A stretch of DNA of 64,000 nt, from contig DAOQSN010000023.1 of the NCBI GenBank assembly GCA_035356615.1, positions 1 to 64,000 on the forward strand, read 5' to 3'. The first letter of the stretch is position 1, and every line of letters starts with the position of its first letter. Shown one piece after another: positions 43,520 through 52,460 of this stretch. The stretch is from JAKQDH01 sp029558835. GTDB lineage: Bacteria; Planctomycetota; Phycisphaerae; UBA1845. Below the pieces are notes generated by a model, which saw only the letters and a program-made list of their open reading frames with translations, was not told the origin of the DNA and searched no databases. The translations under genes and the position numbers were made by a program.

Positions 43520-44914
43520 GTGAGCAAGCTTACGCGCGCAGCGGGTCGGTGGGTGGTAGGGATACTGGTCGTCGCGGGCGGAGGGGACGCGTTCGGCCAG
43601 TCCTGTCAGCCGGCGTGGGATGCCACTATCGGTCAGCCGGGGCTTACCGGGGTGCCCTATGCACTGGCCGTCTTCGATGACGGAACGGGCCCCGCCTTGT
43701 ACGTGGGCGGCTTCTTCGAGCGGGCCGGGGGACCCACCGGGATCGTCGTCAACAACATCGCCAAGTGGAACGGCACGCAGTGGTCAGCGCTGGCTCAGGG
43801 CGTGGACAGCGCGGTGTACGCCCTGGCGGTGTACGATGACGGCACAGGATCAGCCTTGTACGTCGGGGGCTCGTTCCAGTCGGCTTCGGGCATCGGGGCC
43901 CGCAATATCGCGAAGTGGAACGGGACGACCTGGTCGCCCGTCGGCGGTGGGATGACCGATGGGCTCAACGTCACGGCGCTAACAGTGTTCGACGATTCGA
44001 ACGGGCTCGCGCTGTACGCTGCGGGGCGTTTCACGACGGCAGGCGGTGTGCCGGCCAACCGGATCGCCCGCTGGAACGGCACGGCCTGGTCGGCCCTGGG
44101 TAGTGGGCTGAACAACAACGCCACGGCCCTGACGGCCACCAACGTGGCGTCGGCCGTGGGGCCGGCCTTGTATGTGGGTGGGAACTTCACTTCCGCCGGC
44201 GGGCTCAACGCGTACCGTATTGCCTGCTGGGAGGGTGAGCTGGGCTGGTCGGTCTTGGGGAACGGGTTGAATAACAACGCCCTCGCACTCGAGATCTTCA
44301 ACGACGGCACGGGGCCGGCGCTATACGCAGGCGGCAAGTTCACCCTGGCCGGCACCGTTTCGGCCAACTACATCGCCAAGTGGAACGGCACCACCTGGTC
44401 CACGCTGGGCAGCGGGGCGAACAACGGCATGAACGAGCGCGTGAACGCTCTGGCGGTCTTCGACGACGGTACGGGGGGTGGGGCGAAGCTGTACGCCGCC
44501 GGCGAATTCACGACCGCCGGCGGGGCGCCCATCGCGTGCATAGCGCGCTGGAACCATCAGACGCAGACGTGGTCGGCCTTGGGCGACGGCTCCAATGACG
44601 AAGTACAGACTCTGGCCGTCGCGCCGGCGGGCACACCAATCGGCCCCAGCCTCTACGTGGGCGGGTTTTTCACGCTTGTCGGTGACGAGCTGGCCAGCCG
44701 GATTGCCGAATGGGTCGGCTGCATCGACGTTCAGCCGGGCGACTGCGACGAGGACGGCGACATCGACAGGAACGACTACATACGGTTCCAGCAGTGCCTG
44801 ACCGGTCCGGGGGCAGGCCCGGTGCCGCCGACGTGTGACTGCGTGAAGTTCGATGGCGACACGGACGTCGATCTGAAGGACTTCGCCGCGTTCCAGATCG
44901 GATTCACGGGATAG
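43520..44914 (+). CDS. WNG-repeat beta-propeller protein with dockerin-like C-terminus
   Basis: 464 residues from a GTG at 43520 (AAGGAA about nine bases upstream). Signal peptide (VVGILVVAGGGDAFGQ). About seven repeats of roughly 50 residues follow, each with VYALAVYDDGTGSALYVGG-type strand, F-x-x-A-G-G, and I-A-K/R-WNG-T-x-WS-x-L-G-x-G, typical of planctomycete and myxobacterial propeller proteins of unknown function. The last 65 residues form a dockerin-like pair of calcium loops: GDCDEDGDIDRNDYIRFQQC and FDGDTDVDLKDFAAFQIGFTG. In planctomycetes such C-termini are widespread and do not imply a cellulosome. A related gene lies at 62814-64000. Confidence 0.85.
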   Translation: MSKLTRAAGRWVVGILVVAGGGDAFGQSCQPAWDATIGQPGLTGVPYALAVFDDGTGPALYVGGFFERAGGPTGIVVNNIAKWNGTQWSALAQGVDSAVYALAVYDDGTGSALYVGGSFQSASGIGARNIAKWNGTTWSPVGGGMTDGLNVTALTVFDDSNGLALYAAGRFTTAGGVPANRIARWNGTAWSALGSGLNNNATALTATNVASAVGPALYVGGNFTSAGGLNAYRIACWEGELGWSVLGNGLNNNALALEIFNDGTGPALYAGGKFTLAGTVSANYIAKWNGTTWSTLGSGANNGMNERVNALAVFDDGTGGGAKLYAAGEFTTAGGAPIACIARWNHQTQTWSALGDGSNDEVQTLAVAPAGTPIGPSLYVGGFFTLVGDELASRIAEWVGCIDVQPGDCDEDGDIDRNDYIRFQQCLTGPGAGPVPPTCDCVKFDGDTDVDLKDFAAFQIGFTG

Positions 44915-45150
44915 CCACAACCACATTACCGGGAACCCGGTCGCGGGGCGCGGCAGGCCACGCCGCCCCCCAACCGCACCGGGTACGTCGTCGTAACCTA
45001 CCCCGGCGGTTTCTCCCGCTTCACGACGTATCGAGAAGATCCGCGCCAACCTCATCATCGTCGACCTGAGAACACCGGGGCGGCGCGGCGCGCGGTAATA
45101 GACCCGACCGATCAACAAGACGGTCCGGAGGGTCGCTGGTAGCGTCGGTC

Positions 45151-45172
45151 GATATGCTTTGCCAAGCATATC
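45151..45172. promoter_or_regulatory. Perfect inverted repeat upstream of the fdh promoter
   Basis: GATATGCTT (45151-45159), TGCC, AAGCATATC (45164-45172), ending about 40 bp upstream of the -35 box. It fits a dimeric regulator site, for example an activator; a terminator is less likely because no T-run follows. Confidence 0.55.
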
Positions 45173-45212
45173 CGAACTCCTTTCGGAACAAGGGTTTAGG
45201 AACCGTTTCCCG

Positions 45213-45241
45213 TTGACGAAGGGGGACTGGGTTTCTAGACT
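45213..45241 (+). promoter_or_regulatory. Putative sigma70 promoter of the fdh operon
   Basis: TTGACG (45213-45218), 17-bp spacer, TAGACT (45236-45241). Confidence 0.6.
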
Positions 45242-45381
45242 CGCCGGTTCCTGGAGCGGACCGCCCACGGCGCGAGGGGGGTCGCTGCGCGATGGGCGGC
45301 GCGGCGAAGCGGCGACGAGCCGGTCAATCACGGAATCAGGGGAGTCTTAAAGGTACTGGGTCACGTGTGAGGAGGTACCGA

Positions 45382-48300
45382 ATGTTGCTGACGCGAAGGG
45401 AGTTTCTGAAGACGTCGGCGGTGACAGCGGGCGTGGCGGTCACCGGCATGGGCTTTCTGCTCGAGCCGGTGCGGGCGCACGCCGTTTCGCTCCGCAAGAA
45501 CCTGACGGAGGCGACGCGGACCACGACGATCTGCCCATACTGCGGGGTGGGATGCGGCTTCGTGGTGCACGCGGCGGGCGGGAAGGTCATCAACATCGAG
45601 GGAGACGCCGAGCACCCCATCAACGAGGGCAGTGCCTGCTCCAAGGGCTCGTCGCTGTACCAGATGGCCAACAATCCCAACCGCCTGAAGACCGTGCAGT
45701 ACCGGGCCCCGTTCGCCACCGAGTGGCAGGACATGACCTGGGAGGAGGCGGTGCCGCTGATCGCCCGGCGGATCAAGGACGTCCGGGACGCCACCTTCGA
45801 GACGGTCAACGCGAGCGGCCAGACGGTGAATCGCACCCTGCGGATCGCGTCCCTGGGCAGCGCCGCGATGGACAACGAGGAATGCTGGCTGTACCAGAAG
45901 TTCCTGCGCGGGCTGGGGCTGGTGTACATAGAACATCAGGCCAGGAACTGACACTCCGCCACCGTCGCCAGTCTGGCGACTTCCTTCGGGCGGGGTGCGA
46001 TGACGAACCACTGGATCGACCTGAAGAACGCCGACGTGATCCTGATCATGGGATCGAACGCGTCGGAGAACCACCCCATCTCGTTCCGCTGGATCACCGA
46101 GGCCCGCGTGCGCGGCGCGAAGCTGATTCACGTGGACCCGCGTTTCACGCGGACCTCGAGCAAGGCCGACGTTTACGCCCCGCTGCGCAGCGGAACGGAC
46201 ATCGCCTTTCTGGGCGGGATGCTCAACTACATCCTGTCCAACGACATCATCCAGACGGAGTACGTAGCCGAGTACACCAATGCCGGCTACATCATCCACG
46301 ACGATTACGCGTTCGACGCCGCGACGGGGCTGTTCAGCGGCTACGACGCGGCCACGCGGGCGTACAGCAAGGCGACGTTCAGTTACAAGACCGACGCGGA
46401 CGGCGTCGCCCTGAAGGACAAGACGCTGCAGGATCCGCGCTGCGTGTATCAGCTCGTCAAGCAGCACTACGCCCGGTACGACCTGGACACGGTCTCCAAC
46501 GTCACCGGTACGCCGAAGGCGAAGCTGCTGGAGGTGTACAAGACGTTCGTGGGCGACCCGACTGATGCGGAGCGCTACCCGGGCACGTATCAACCGAATC
46601 GCGTCGGCACGGTCATGTACGCGATGGGCTGGACGCAGCATACCGTGGGCGCGCAGAACATCCGGACGTTCTGCATGATCCAGCTTCTGCTGGGCAACGT
46701 GGGCATGGCCGGCGGCGGCATCAACGCTCTGCGCGGCGAGTCGAACGTGCAGGGCTCGACGGACCACGGGTTGCTGTACCACATTCTGCCGGGGTACCTG
46801 ACTTCGCCGCAGGCAGCCCAGACCACCCGGGAGGAGTACATCACCGCCTGGATGCCGACCACCAAGGAACCGCGCAGCGCCAACTGGTGGAGCAACTATC
46901 CGAAGTACATCACCAGCTACCTGAAGTCGATGTACGGCACGGCCGCCACGGCGGACAACGACTTTGGCTACGCGTGGCTGCCCAAGCGGGAGGGCAACAC
47001 CAACTACGCCTGGCAGCCGATCTTCGATGCCCTGTACCGCGGGGAGATCCGGGGCTTGTTCGCCTGGGGGCAGAACCCGGCTTGCGCCAGCGCCAATGTG
47101 AATAAGGTCCGGCAAGCACTGGCCAAGCTGGACTGGATGGTGACGGTCAACATCTATCCGACGGAGACGGGCGATTTCTGGCGCGGGCCCGGCATGGACC
47201 CGACCCAGATCGGGACGGAGGTGTTCCAGCTTCCGGCAGCCGCTTCGGTGGAGAAGGAAGGCAGCATCATCAACTCCGGGCGCTGGGCCCAGTGGCGTTA
47301 CAAGGCGGTCGACGCGCCCGGCGTGGCAATGCCCGACGCGGAGATCATGAACGAGATCTACGTGGAGCTGTGTCACCTGTACGAGACCGAGGGCGGCGCG
47401 TTTCCGGACCCGCTCCTGAACCTCAAGTGGGACTACTTCGACGGCTCCGAGTCGCCGGCGAGGCTCATCGCCAAGGAGATCAACGGCTACTACCTGGAGA
47501 ATTTCATCGAGGCCGACGGGACAGAGGTACAGGCGGGTAGCCTGGTGCCCAGCTTCGCGAAGCTGCGGGACGACGGCAAGACGTCGTCAGGCTGCTGGGT
47601 CTACTGCGCCTCGTACACCGCCGCCGACTTCGCCGCGGGCAACAAGATGGCCCGGCGCATACGCGAGACCAGCGGTATCGGCGGCAACCCGGAGTGGGCG
47701 TGGGCCTGGCCGCTCAACCGGCGGATCGTGTACAACCGCGCCAGCGTGGACCTGTACGGCCAGCCATACGACCCCGCCCGCGCCGTGATCACCTGGGACG
47801 CCGCCAACTCGAAGTGGGTCGGGGACGTGGTGGACGGCAACTACCCGCCGCTGAAAAACGCGGATGGCACGGACAATCCTGCCGGGCGCCTGCCCTATAT
47901 CATGGAAGCGGAAGGCATCGGACGCATCTTCGACATCGGCAAGATGGCCGAGGGGCCCTTCCCCGAGCACTACGAGCCGCTGGAGAGCCCCTTGACCACG
48001 AACCCGATGGGGCATGGGACGCGGCTGAACCCCACCGTGTTCGTACCGCCGGCGGAGGAGTTGAATGCCGTGGCCGAGCCGGGCAGCACGCAGTACCCGA
48101 TCATCGGCACCACCTACCGCGTGGTCGAGCACTGGCAGACGGGCGTGATGACGCGCTGGGTGCCGTGGCTCAACGAGTTGCAGCCGGAGATGTTCGTGGA
48201 GATGTCCGAGGAGTTGGCGGCCGAGAAGGGCATCGCCAACGGCGACCGGGTGCGGGTGAAGAATGCGCGTTGTCCGGAGGGCATCAAAGCCGTCGCCATC

Positions 48301-48504
48301 GTCACCAAACGCTTCAAGCCGTTCACCGTCATGGGCAAGACGATACACGAGGTGGGGATGCCGTGGTGCTACGGCTGGCTCGCTCCGGTGCGCGACGCCA
48401 CGCGGGTGACGAGCTCGAACATGCTGACCCCCAACGTGGGCGACCCGAACACGCGGATTCCCGAGAGCAAGGCGTTCATGGTGGACGTCGTGAAGGAGGC
48501 GTAA
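45382..48504 (+). CDS. fdhA: Selenocysteine-containing formate dehydrogenase, catalytic (alpha) subunit
   Basis: Oxidises formate to CO2 (or the reverse) at a Mo/W-bis-MGD centre, in the periplasm. 1040 residues counting Sec190. The ATG at 45382 has GGAGG seven bases upstream and opens a Tat signal (LLTRREFLKTSAVTAGVAVTG). A 4Fe-4S site follows: Cys51, 54, 58 and 86 (CPYCGVGC ... ACSKGSS). At 45949-45951 the frame meets TGA, then continues in the same frame to 48504. Around it the protein reads EHQARN-U-HSATVASLATSFGRGAMTNHW, which is exactly the FDH active-site pattern R-x-U-H-x-x-x-V-A-x-L-A-x-x-F-G-R-G-A-M-T-N. A SECIS-type hairpin follows the TGA. Molybdopterin domains: LIMGSNASENHP, HVDPRFTRTSSKAD, LRSGTDIAFLGGML, GNVGMAGGGINALRGESN, and a C-terminal dinucleotide-binding barrel. 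Standard gene callers would split it into two pieces. Confidence 0.95.
45949..45992 (+). promoter_or_regulatory. UGA codon with bacterial SECIS hairpin
   Basis: TGA at 45949-45951. Twelve bases later begins a 7-bp apical stem GTCGCCA (45964-45970) / TGGCGAC (45974-45980) closing a GTC loop, flanked by a lower pairing CCGCC (45957-45961 region) / GGCGG (about 45989-45993). Spacing and the AGTCT loop context resemble the E. coli fdhF SECIS (loop AGGTCT), which SelB binds to insert selenocysteine. Confidence 0.85.
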
Positions 48505-48507
48505 GGC

Positions 48508-49170
48508 ATGGCCCGGAACGGAAAAGCGATTGTCTTCGATTCGACCAAGTGCTTCGCCTGCCGGTCCTGCCAGGTGGCCTGCAAGCAGTGGAACGAGAAC
48601 CCGGCCGAGGCGGTCGTGCCGACCAATCGCGGCACCTACGAAAATCCGCCCGATCTGTCCTACAGCAACTGGCTGCTCGTCCACTTCAAGGAGTCGCTGC
48701 GGGAGGACGGGTCGCTGGCGTGGAACTTCGTGCGTCAGTCCTGCCGGCACTGCCTGGACGCGCCGTGCAAGCAGGCGGCCGCCGACCCCACGGCCATCGT
48801 GATTGATGCCCAGACGGGGGCGGTGCTCTTCACCGAGAAGACCGCCAACGAGGATTTCGCGCGGATTCGGGCGGCGTGTCCATTCAACGTGCCGCGCCAG
48901 GGTCCGGACGGGCGGCTGTACAAGTGCGTGATGTGCTATGACCGCGTGCAGAACGGGGAGCTTCCCGCGTGCGTCAAGGCGTGTCCGAGCGACGCGATCG
49001 AGTTCGGCGACTTTGACGACATGCTCGCCCTGGCCGAGGCCCGGGTGCAAGCGGTCCGGGCCCAGTTCCCGCATGCCACCATCCTCGACCGGCGCGACGT
49101 GCGGTTGCTCATCATCCTGGGCGACAAGGAGAGCCTGTACACGCTGCAATCGGCGGTGGCGACCCCCTAG
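48508..49170 (+). CDS. fdhB: Formate dehydrogenase iron-sulfur (beta) subunit
   Basis: 220 residues; starts three bases after the fdhA stop with AAGGAGG in the end of fdhA. Electron-transfer subunit carrying four 4Fe-4S clusters: CFACRSCQVACKQW, CRHCLDAPCKQ, CPFNVP, and KCVMCYDRVQNGELPACVKACP. It lacks the C-terminal membrane helix of E. coli FdnH, and no gamma-type cytochrome b gene follows, so the complex should be soluble in the periplasm, with FdhB exported by riding on the Tat signal of FdhA. The electron acceptor is probably the cytochrome encoded at 50308. Confidence 0.95.
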   Translation: MARNGKAIVFDSTKCFACRSCQVACKQWNENPAEAVVPTNRGTYENPPDLSYSNWLLVHFKESLREDGSLAWNFVRQSCRHCLDAPCKQAAADPTAIVIDAQTGAVLFTEKTANEDFARIRAACPFNVPRQGPDGRLYKCVMCYDRVQNGELPACVKACPSDAIEFGDFDDMLALAEARVQAVRAQFPHATILDRRDVRLLIILGDKESLYTLQSAVATP

Positions 49171-49365
49171 TCGGCGCGCTCACCTCCCTCCCTCCCCGGG
49201 AGGAGGCGGGGGAGGGTGGAGATACCGCCACCACGCAGGGTGCGCGTCGAGTGAAGTACGAGACTGGGGTATGGGGGAGGTAAGGGAGCTGCGGCGCCTC
49301 CCCTCACCCTGCCCTCTCCCCAGGGGGGAGAGCGGTAGCGAACGCGGTTGGGGCAGAGAGTTGGC
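49171..49365. repeat. Repeat-rich spacer within the fdh operon
   Basis: 195 bp containing CCTCCC/GGGAGG inverted stretches (about 49183-49215) and a copy of the GGGAGAGGGG-type repeat (49301-49332). It may attenuate or protect the mRNA between fdhB and fdhE. Confidence 0.55.
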
Positions 49366-50286
49366 ATGAGCGGTTCCCCTCCCTCAGACCGAACCGTGGG
49401 CTCGGCCCTGCAGAGCCTGGAACGTCGGGCCGGCGCGATTCTGCGCGCGCGCCCGGCGTACAAGGAACCGGTCGAGTTCTACCTGACGGTATTTCGCCGG
49501 CAAATCGAGCGGGCGGCCGAGGTCTGCGTCCGCCCGGAGCCGGTGGAGCCCGAGCAGGCACGGCAGAGTCTGAGGGAGGGGGTGCCGCTGATCGAGCGGT
49601 ATGACCCGGGGCTCGATGTCGAGTCCCTGCGGAGCCTGTGGACCGAGATGAAGGGGTTGTTCCGCCGAGGCAACGACGTGCTGCGCTCGGTCGTGCAGCG
49701 GCTGGATGAAGCGGAGCACGGTGGGCGGTTCGACGCCGGTCTCTGGCTACTGGAACAGCGTCCCTGGCGGCCGGAGTCGGTGGCTCAGGTCGCCGCCGGG
49801 CTTGGCATCGGTCATGAGGCGCTGGCCGCGTTGGCGTGGGCGACCACGTATCCACATTGGCAGCGGATCGCCCGGTCCTGGCTGCCGGGAGACCGGCTGG
49901 GGGAGTGGCAGCGCGGACGGTGCCCGGCCTGTGCCGGCCCGGTGAAGCTGGCCGAGCTGCATGGTGATCCGCCCGGCGAGGGTGGCGTAACGGGCGGGGC
50001 CCGCATGTACCTGCACTGCGCGTTTTGCGGAGCACGGTGGACGGTCCCCCCTATGCAGTGTCCGCACTGCAGCTCACGCCGGGCCGGCGACGCCAAGTAC
50101 TATTTCACCACCGCCGAACCGGAATTGCGGATCGACTTCTGCGGCAGTTGCAGACGCTATCTCAAGACGGTGGACGGGGATCGGATTGAAGGTCCGGTCC
50201 ACGCGTATCTGGAGTGGCTGGCGTCCGCGCATCTGGACACCCTCGCGGAGGAGAAGGACCTGGTACCTTTGGAATGCAAGGCCTAA
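49366..50286 (+). CDS. fdhE: Formate dehydrogenase accessory protein FdhE
   Basis: 306 residues from the ATG at 49366. FdhE proteins bind iron through rubredoxin-like CxxC motifs and are needed for assembly or sulfuration of FDH before Tat export. Here the C-terminal half has CPACAGPVKLAELHG, LHCAFCGARWTVPPMQCPHC, and DFCGSCRRYLKTVDGD, i.e. the expected four CxxC pairs; the N-terminal half is helical (YLTVFRRQIERAAEV). Its place between fdhB and a cytochrome gene supports the call. Confidence 0.9.
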   Translation: MSGSPPSDRTVGSALQSLERRAGAILRARPAYKEPVEFYLTVFRRQIERAAEVCVRPEPVEPEQARQSLREGVPLIERYDPGLDVESLRSLWTEMKGLFRRGNDVLRSVVQRLDEAEHGGRFDAGLWLLEQRPWRPESVAQVAAGLGIGHEALAALAWATTYPHWQRIARSWLPGDRLGEWQRGRCPACAGPVKLAELHGDPPGEGGVTGGARMYLHCAFCGARWTVPPMQCPHCSSRRAGDAKYYFTTAEPELRIDFCGSCRRYLKTVDGDRIEGPVHAYLEWLASAHLDTLAEEKDLVPLECKA

Positions 50287-50307
50287 TCGTGCGGGAGATA
50301 CTCAGGA

Positions 50308-50853
50308 ATGAAATACGCTAAGATGGCTGCTCAATGCGGATGCCTGCTGGTGGTGGGCGCGTGCCTGATGGTGGTCGGTACCGGGTGCGACGGTGTGTGC
50401 GCGACCGACGCGGACTGTGACGACGGACTGTACTGTAACGGCGCGGAGACCTGTAGCCCGGACACCGCAAGGTGCGTCGCCGGTTCCCCCCCGTGCACGG
50501 CCGACCAGGTCTGCGACGAGACGACGGACACCTGTTCGGCGTTCGTGCTCACCGACCCCTACGACAACATGCTGGCCAAGTACTTCCCCCACGATACGCA
50601 CCTGAGCTTCACGTGCATGACGTGCCATCACAGCAATCCCAGCGCCGGCCTCCAGACGTGCACGGTCTGCCATGACCGAGACGAGGGCGCCTTCAACAAC
50701 GGATTCGGCGCGTTCGTCCCCAAACTGAAGGACGTGATGCACACCAGCCGGGGCGAAACGGGCAAGTCCGGCTGCCGCAGTTGCCACAACAACCAGACCG
50801 CGGACGGACTGTGGGATTGCAGGCAGTGTCACCTGGGGCTCAATGACCTGTAA
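50308..50853 (+). CDS. Four-haem c-type cytochrome with Cys-rich N-terminal module
   Basis: 181 residues. Signal with possible lipobox (LVVGAC or VVGTGC), so likely exported and perhaps membrane-anchored. Residues about 28-72 are a Cys-rich module (CDGVCATDADCDDGLYCNGA and ETCSPDTARC...PPCTADQVC), like the disulfide repeats of myxobacterial and planctomycete surface proteins. The rest resembles class III cytochrome c: FPHDTHLSFTCMTCHH opens with the distal His pattern, and there are four haem sites CMTCH, CTVCH, CRSCH and CRQCH. Classical tetrahaem c3 often has CxxxxCH at two sites; here all four are CxxCH. As the last gene of the fdh operon it is the probable electron acceptor, as in Desulfovibrio FdhABC3. 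Confidence 0.88.
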   Translation: MKYAKMAAQCGCLLVVGACLMVVGTGCDGVCATDADCDDGLYCNGAETCSPDTARCVAGSPPCTADQVCDETTDTCSAFVLTDPYDNMLAKYFPHDTHLSFTCMTCHHSNPSAGLQTCTVCHDRDEGAFNNGFGAFVPKLKDVMHTSRGETGKSGCRSCHNNQTADGLWDCRQCHLGLNDL

Positions 50854-50898
50854 GCACCGCCGTGGCATAAGCTCGCGGCCGAGTCAGAGCCCGAGCGG

Positions 50899-50937
50899 GC
50901 AGGTGAATAGCGAATGGCGAATAGCGAATGAAGGGGG
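50899..50937 (+). repeat. Inverted repeat arm (GAATAGCGAATGGCGAA type)
   Basis: Pairs with 51354-51393; 39-40 bp with few mismatches; similarity continues some 30 bp outward. Confidence 0.8.
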
Positions 50938-51353
50938 GACCGCGAGCATCCGATCCCGAGCGGGAGCAAATGGGCTCGGAAGGTGTGCGGCTCCGCGGGC
51001 CTGGAAGGGCCGACGTTCGTTGCCAGGGGTTTCCAACACCTGGTGATCGGCACCTTGTTTTCCAACCCCTGGTGGCGGGGGCCTTCTTTCTGATCTCTAT
51101 ATAGGCCCCGGAGGGGCGACGGATGGTGATGTGCAGCGCAGCGCTGCGTTCACGCCCGGCGCCCCTCCGGGGCTTTCATTAAGAAAGATCGTTCCCGGTT
51201 CCCCAGGGCTTCCGCCCTGGGCTACCGACCTGCACCCTCTTCGGGGGTGCACGGCGTGGCCTGCCCCTCTACGGCCGAGAGGCCATCTCGCTACCGCTCA
51301 GGCTCTGCCCATGGCCCTTCGCTGCCGCTCGGGCTCGGATGGGGATGGCGTCG

Positions 51354-51393
51354 CCCCTCTTCATTCGCTCTTCGCCATTCGCTATTCACCTGC
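51354..51393 (-). repeat. Inverted repeat arm (GAATAGCGAATGGCGAA type)
   Basis: Reverse-complement copy of 50899-50937, directly after the 3' end of cysC. Confidence 0.8.
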
Positions 51394-51430
51394 CTGCTCG
51401 CTACCGCTTAGGCTCCGCAGGCGGCGCCGG

Positions 51431-52051
51431 CTACGCTCCCAGCGGCGGAATCTTGCCGGCTTTCTCGAGCATCTCGATCAGTCGCACGACCGCCTCCTGC
51501 GGCGTGACCTTCGAGGCATCCAGCACCAGTTCGGACTGCAGCGGGGCCTCGTAGGGGTCATCGACTCCGGTGAAGCCCTTCAGCTCGCCGGCCCGTGCCT
51601 TCTTGTAAAGCCCCTTCGGGTCGCGTTGCTCGCACACCTCGATCGGCGTGTCACAGAAGACCTCGAAGAAGTTGCCGGGCCCCAGCAGTTCCCGGTTGCG
51701 GTCGCGGTCCTTGCGGTACGGGCTGATGAACGCGGTCACCGTGATGAGGCCGGCGTCGGCGAAGAGCTTGGCGACCTCGCCGATGCGCCGGATGTTCTCC
51801 TCGCGGTCCTCGGCGCTGAAACCGAGGTTCTTGTTGAGCCCGTGCCGGATGTTGTCGCCGTCGAGCACGTAGCACAGGTGTCCACGCTGCATAAGGGTGT
51901 GTTCGAGCGTGTAGGCAAACGTGCTCTTCCCCGACCCGCTCAGCCCGGTCATCCAGATCAGGCAGCCTTTCTGCTTGAGCAGCTTCTCGCGTTCCTCGCG
52001 CTTCACATGTCCTTCATGCCACGTGATGTTGGTGGCCTTGATCTTCGTCAA
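51431..52051 (-). CDS. cysC: Adenylylsulfate kinase
   Basis: Phosphorylates adenosine 5'-phosphosulfate to PAPS, for sulfate assimilation or sulfation of surface polymers. 206 residues, normal for a stand-alone CysC. Walker A GLSGSGKST (residues 36-44), APS-binding DGDNIRHGLNKNLGFS followed by DREENIRRIGEV, and the PYRKDRDRNR region with the FFEVFCDTP and EQRDPKGLYKKARAGE segments. A full LID is present. There is no cysD/N neighbour. Planctomycetes often use PAPS for sulfating exopolysaccharides, an inference only. Confidence 0.95.
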   Translation of the reverse strand: MTKIKATNITWHEGHVKREEREKLLKQKGCLIWMTGLSGSGKSTFAYTLEHTLMQRGHLCYVLDGDNIRHGLNKNLGFSAEDREENIRRIGEVAKLFADAGLITVTAFISPYRKDRDRNRELLGPGNFFEVFCDTPIEVCEQRDPKGLYKKARAGELKGFTGVDDPYEAPLQSELVLDASKVTPQEAVVRLIEMLEKAGKIPPLGA

Positions 52052-52460
52052 CGGAAGTTCTCCTTGTTTCCGGCGTGGCCTCTAACACCCCATCGGACAG
52101 GCGGCGCCTGCACTTTGGGGCGCGCTCCTGGCCGCGGGAGTAGACGTGCCTGGCGTAAGCACACTCGGGCGTTTGCCCCTTTCTGCCCCACTCCACGGGC
52201 ACCGCACACGGCCCGACCTGCACGCGGGTCTCGCGCGCCCTCCGGGCGGGGGGGGAGAGTAAAGCAGCAAATCGCCCACCAGGGACTCAAAGTCCCTGGC
52301 AACCCCCGTGCGTCCTCCGGGCGAAGAGCAAGCGTCCTCTTCCGTCTGGAGTGGCCGTCCTCTGCCGCCCGGAGGGCGGGCGAACTCCGCCCCAACCGTG
52401 CCGGCGCGCATTCATCCAGTGCCGCGACAGCGGCACACCCGAAAACCGCGGATTGCCGGA
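52052..52460. other. Intergenic region with degenerate repeats
   Basis: About 410 bp between cysC and acs. It contains CGCCCTCCGGGCGG-type and GGGACTCAAAGTCCC-type short palindromes (about 52237-52252, 52281-52294, 52360-52380). No gene or clear promoter seen. Confidence 0.5.

Larger units (their letters stand above)
44915..45381. other. Regulatory region of the fdh operon
   Basis: About 470 bp. It contains a perfect 9-bp palindrome (45151-45172) and a sigma70-like promoter (45213-45241), giving a leader of about 135 nt to fdhA. Confidence 0.6.
50854..51430. other. Intergenic region built of dispersed repeats
   Basis: About 580 bp. Inverted copies of an element containing GAATAGCGAATGGCGAA lie at 50899-50937 and 51354-51393; between them are a CCCCGGAGGGGCG...CGCCCCTCCGGGG pair (about 51105-51172) and CCCAGGGCTTCCGCCCTGGG (about 51201-51220). 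No gene seen. Confidence 0.65.

Noticed and set aside
43520..44914. Cellulosomal dockerin
   Set aside because: The C-terminal calcium loops resemble dockerin I, but no cohesin or cellulase is near, and such tails are widespread in planctomycetes without cellulosomes.
45382..48504. Frameshift or nonsense pseudogene interpretation of fdhA
   Set aside because: Both parts are in the same frame, TGA sits exactly at the Sec position, and a SECIS-type hairpin follows.
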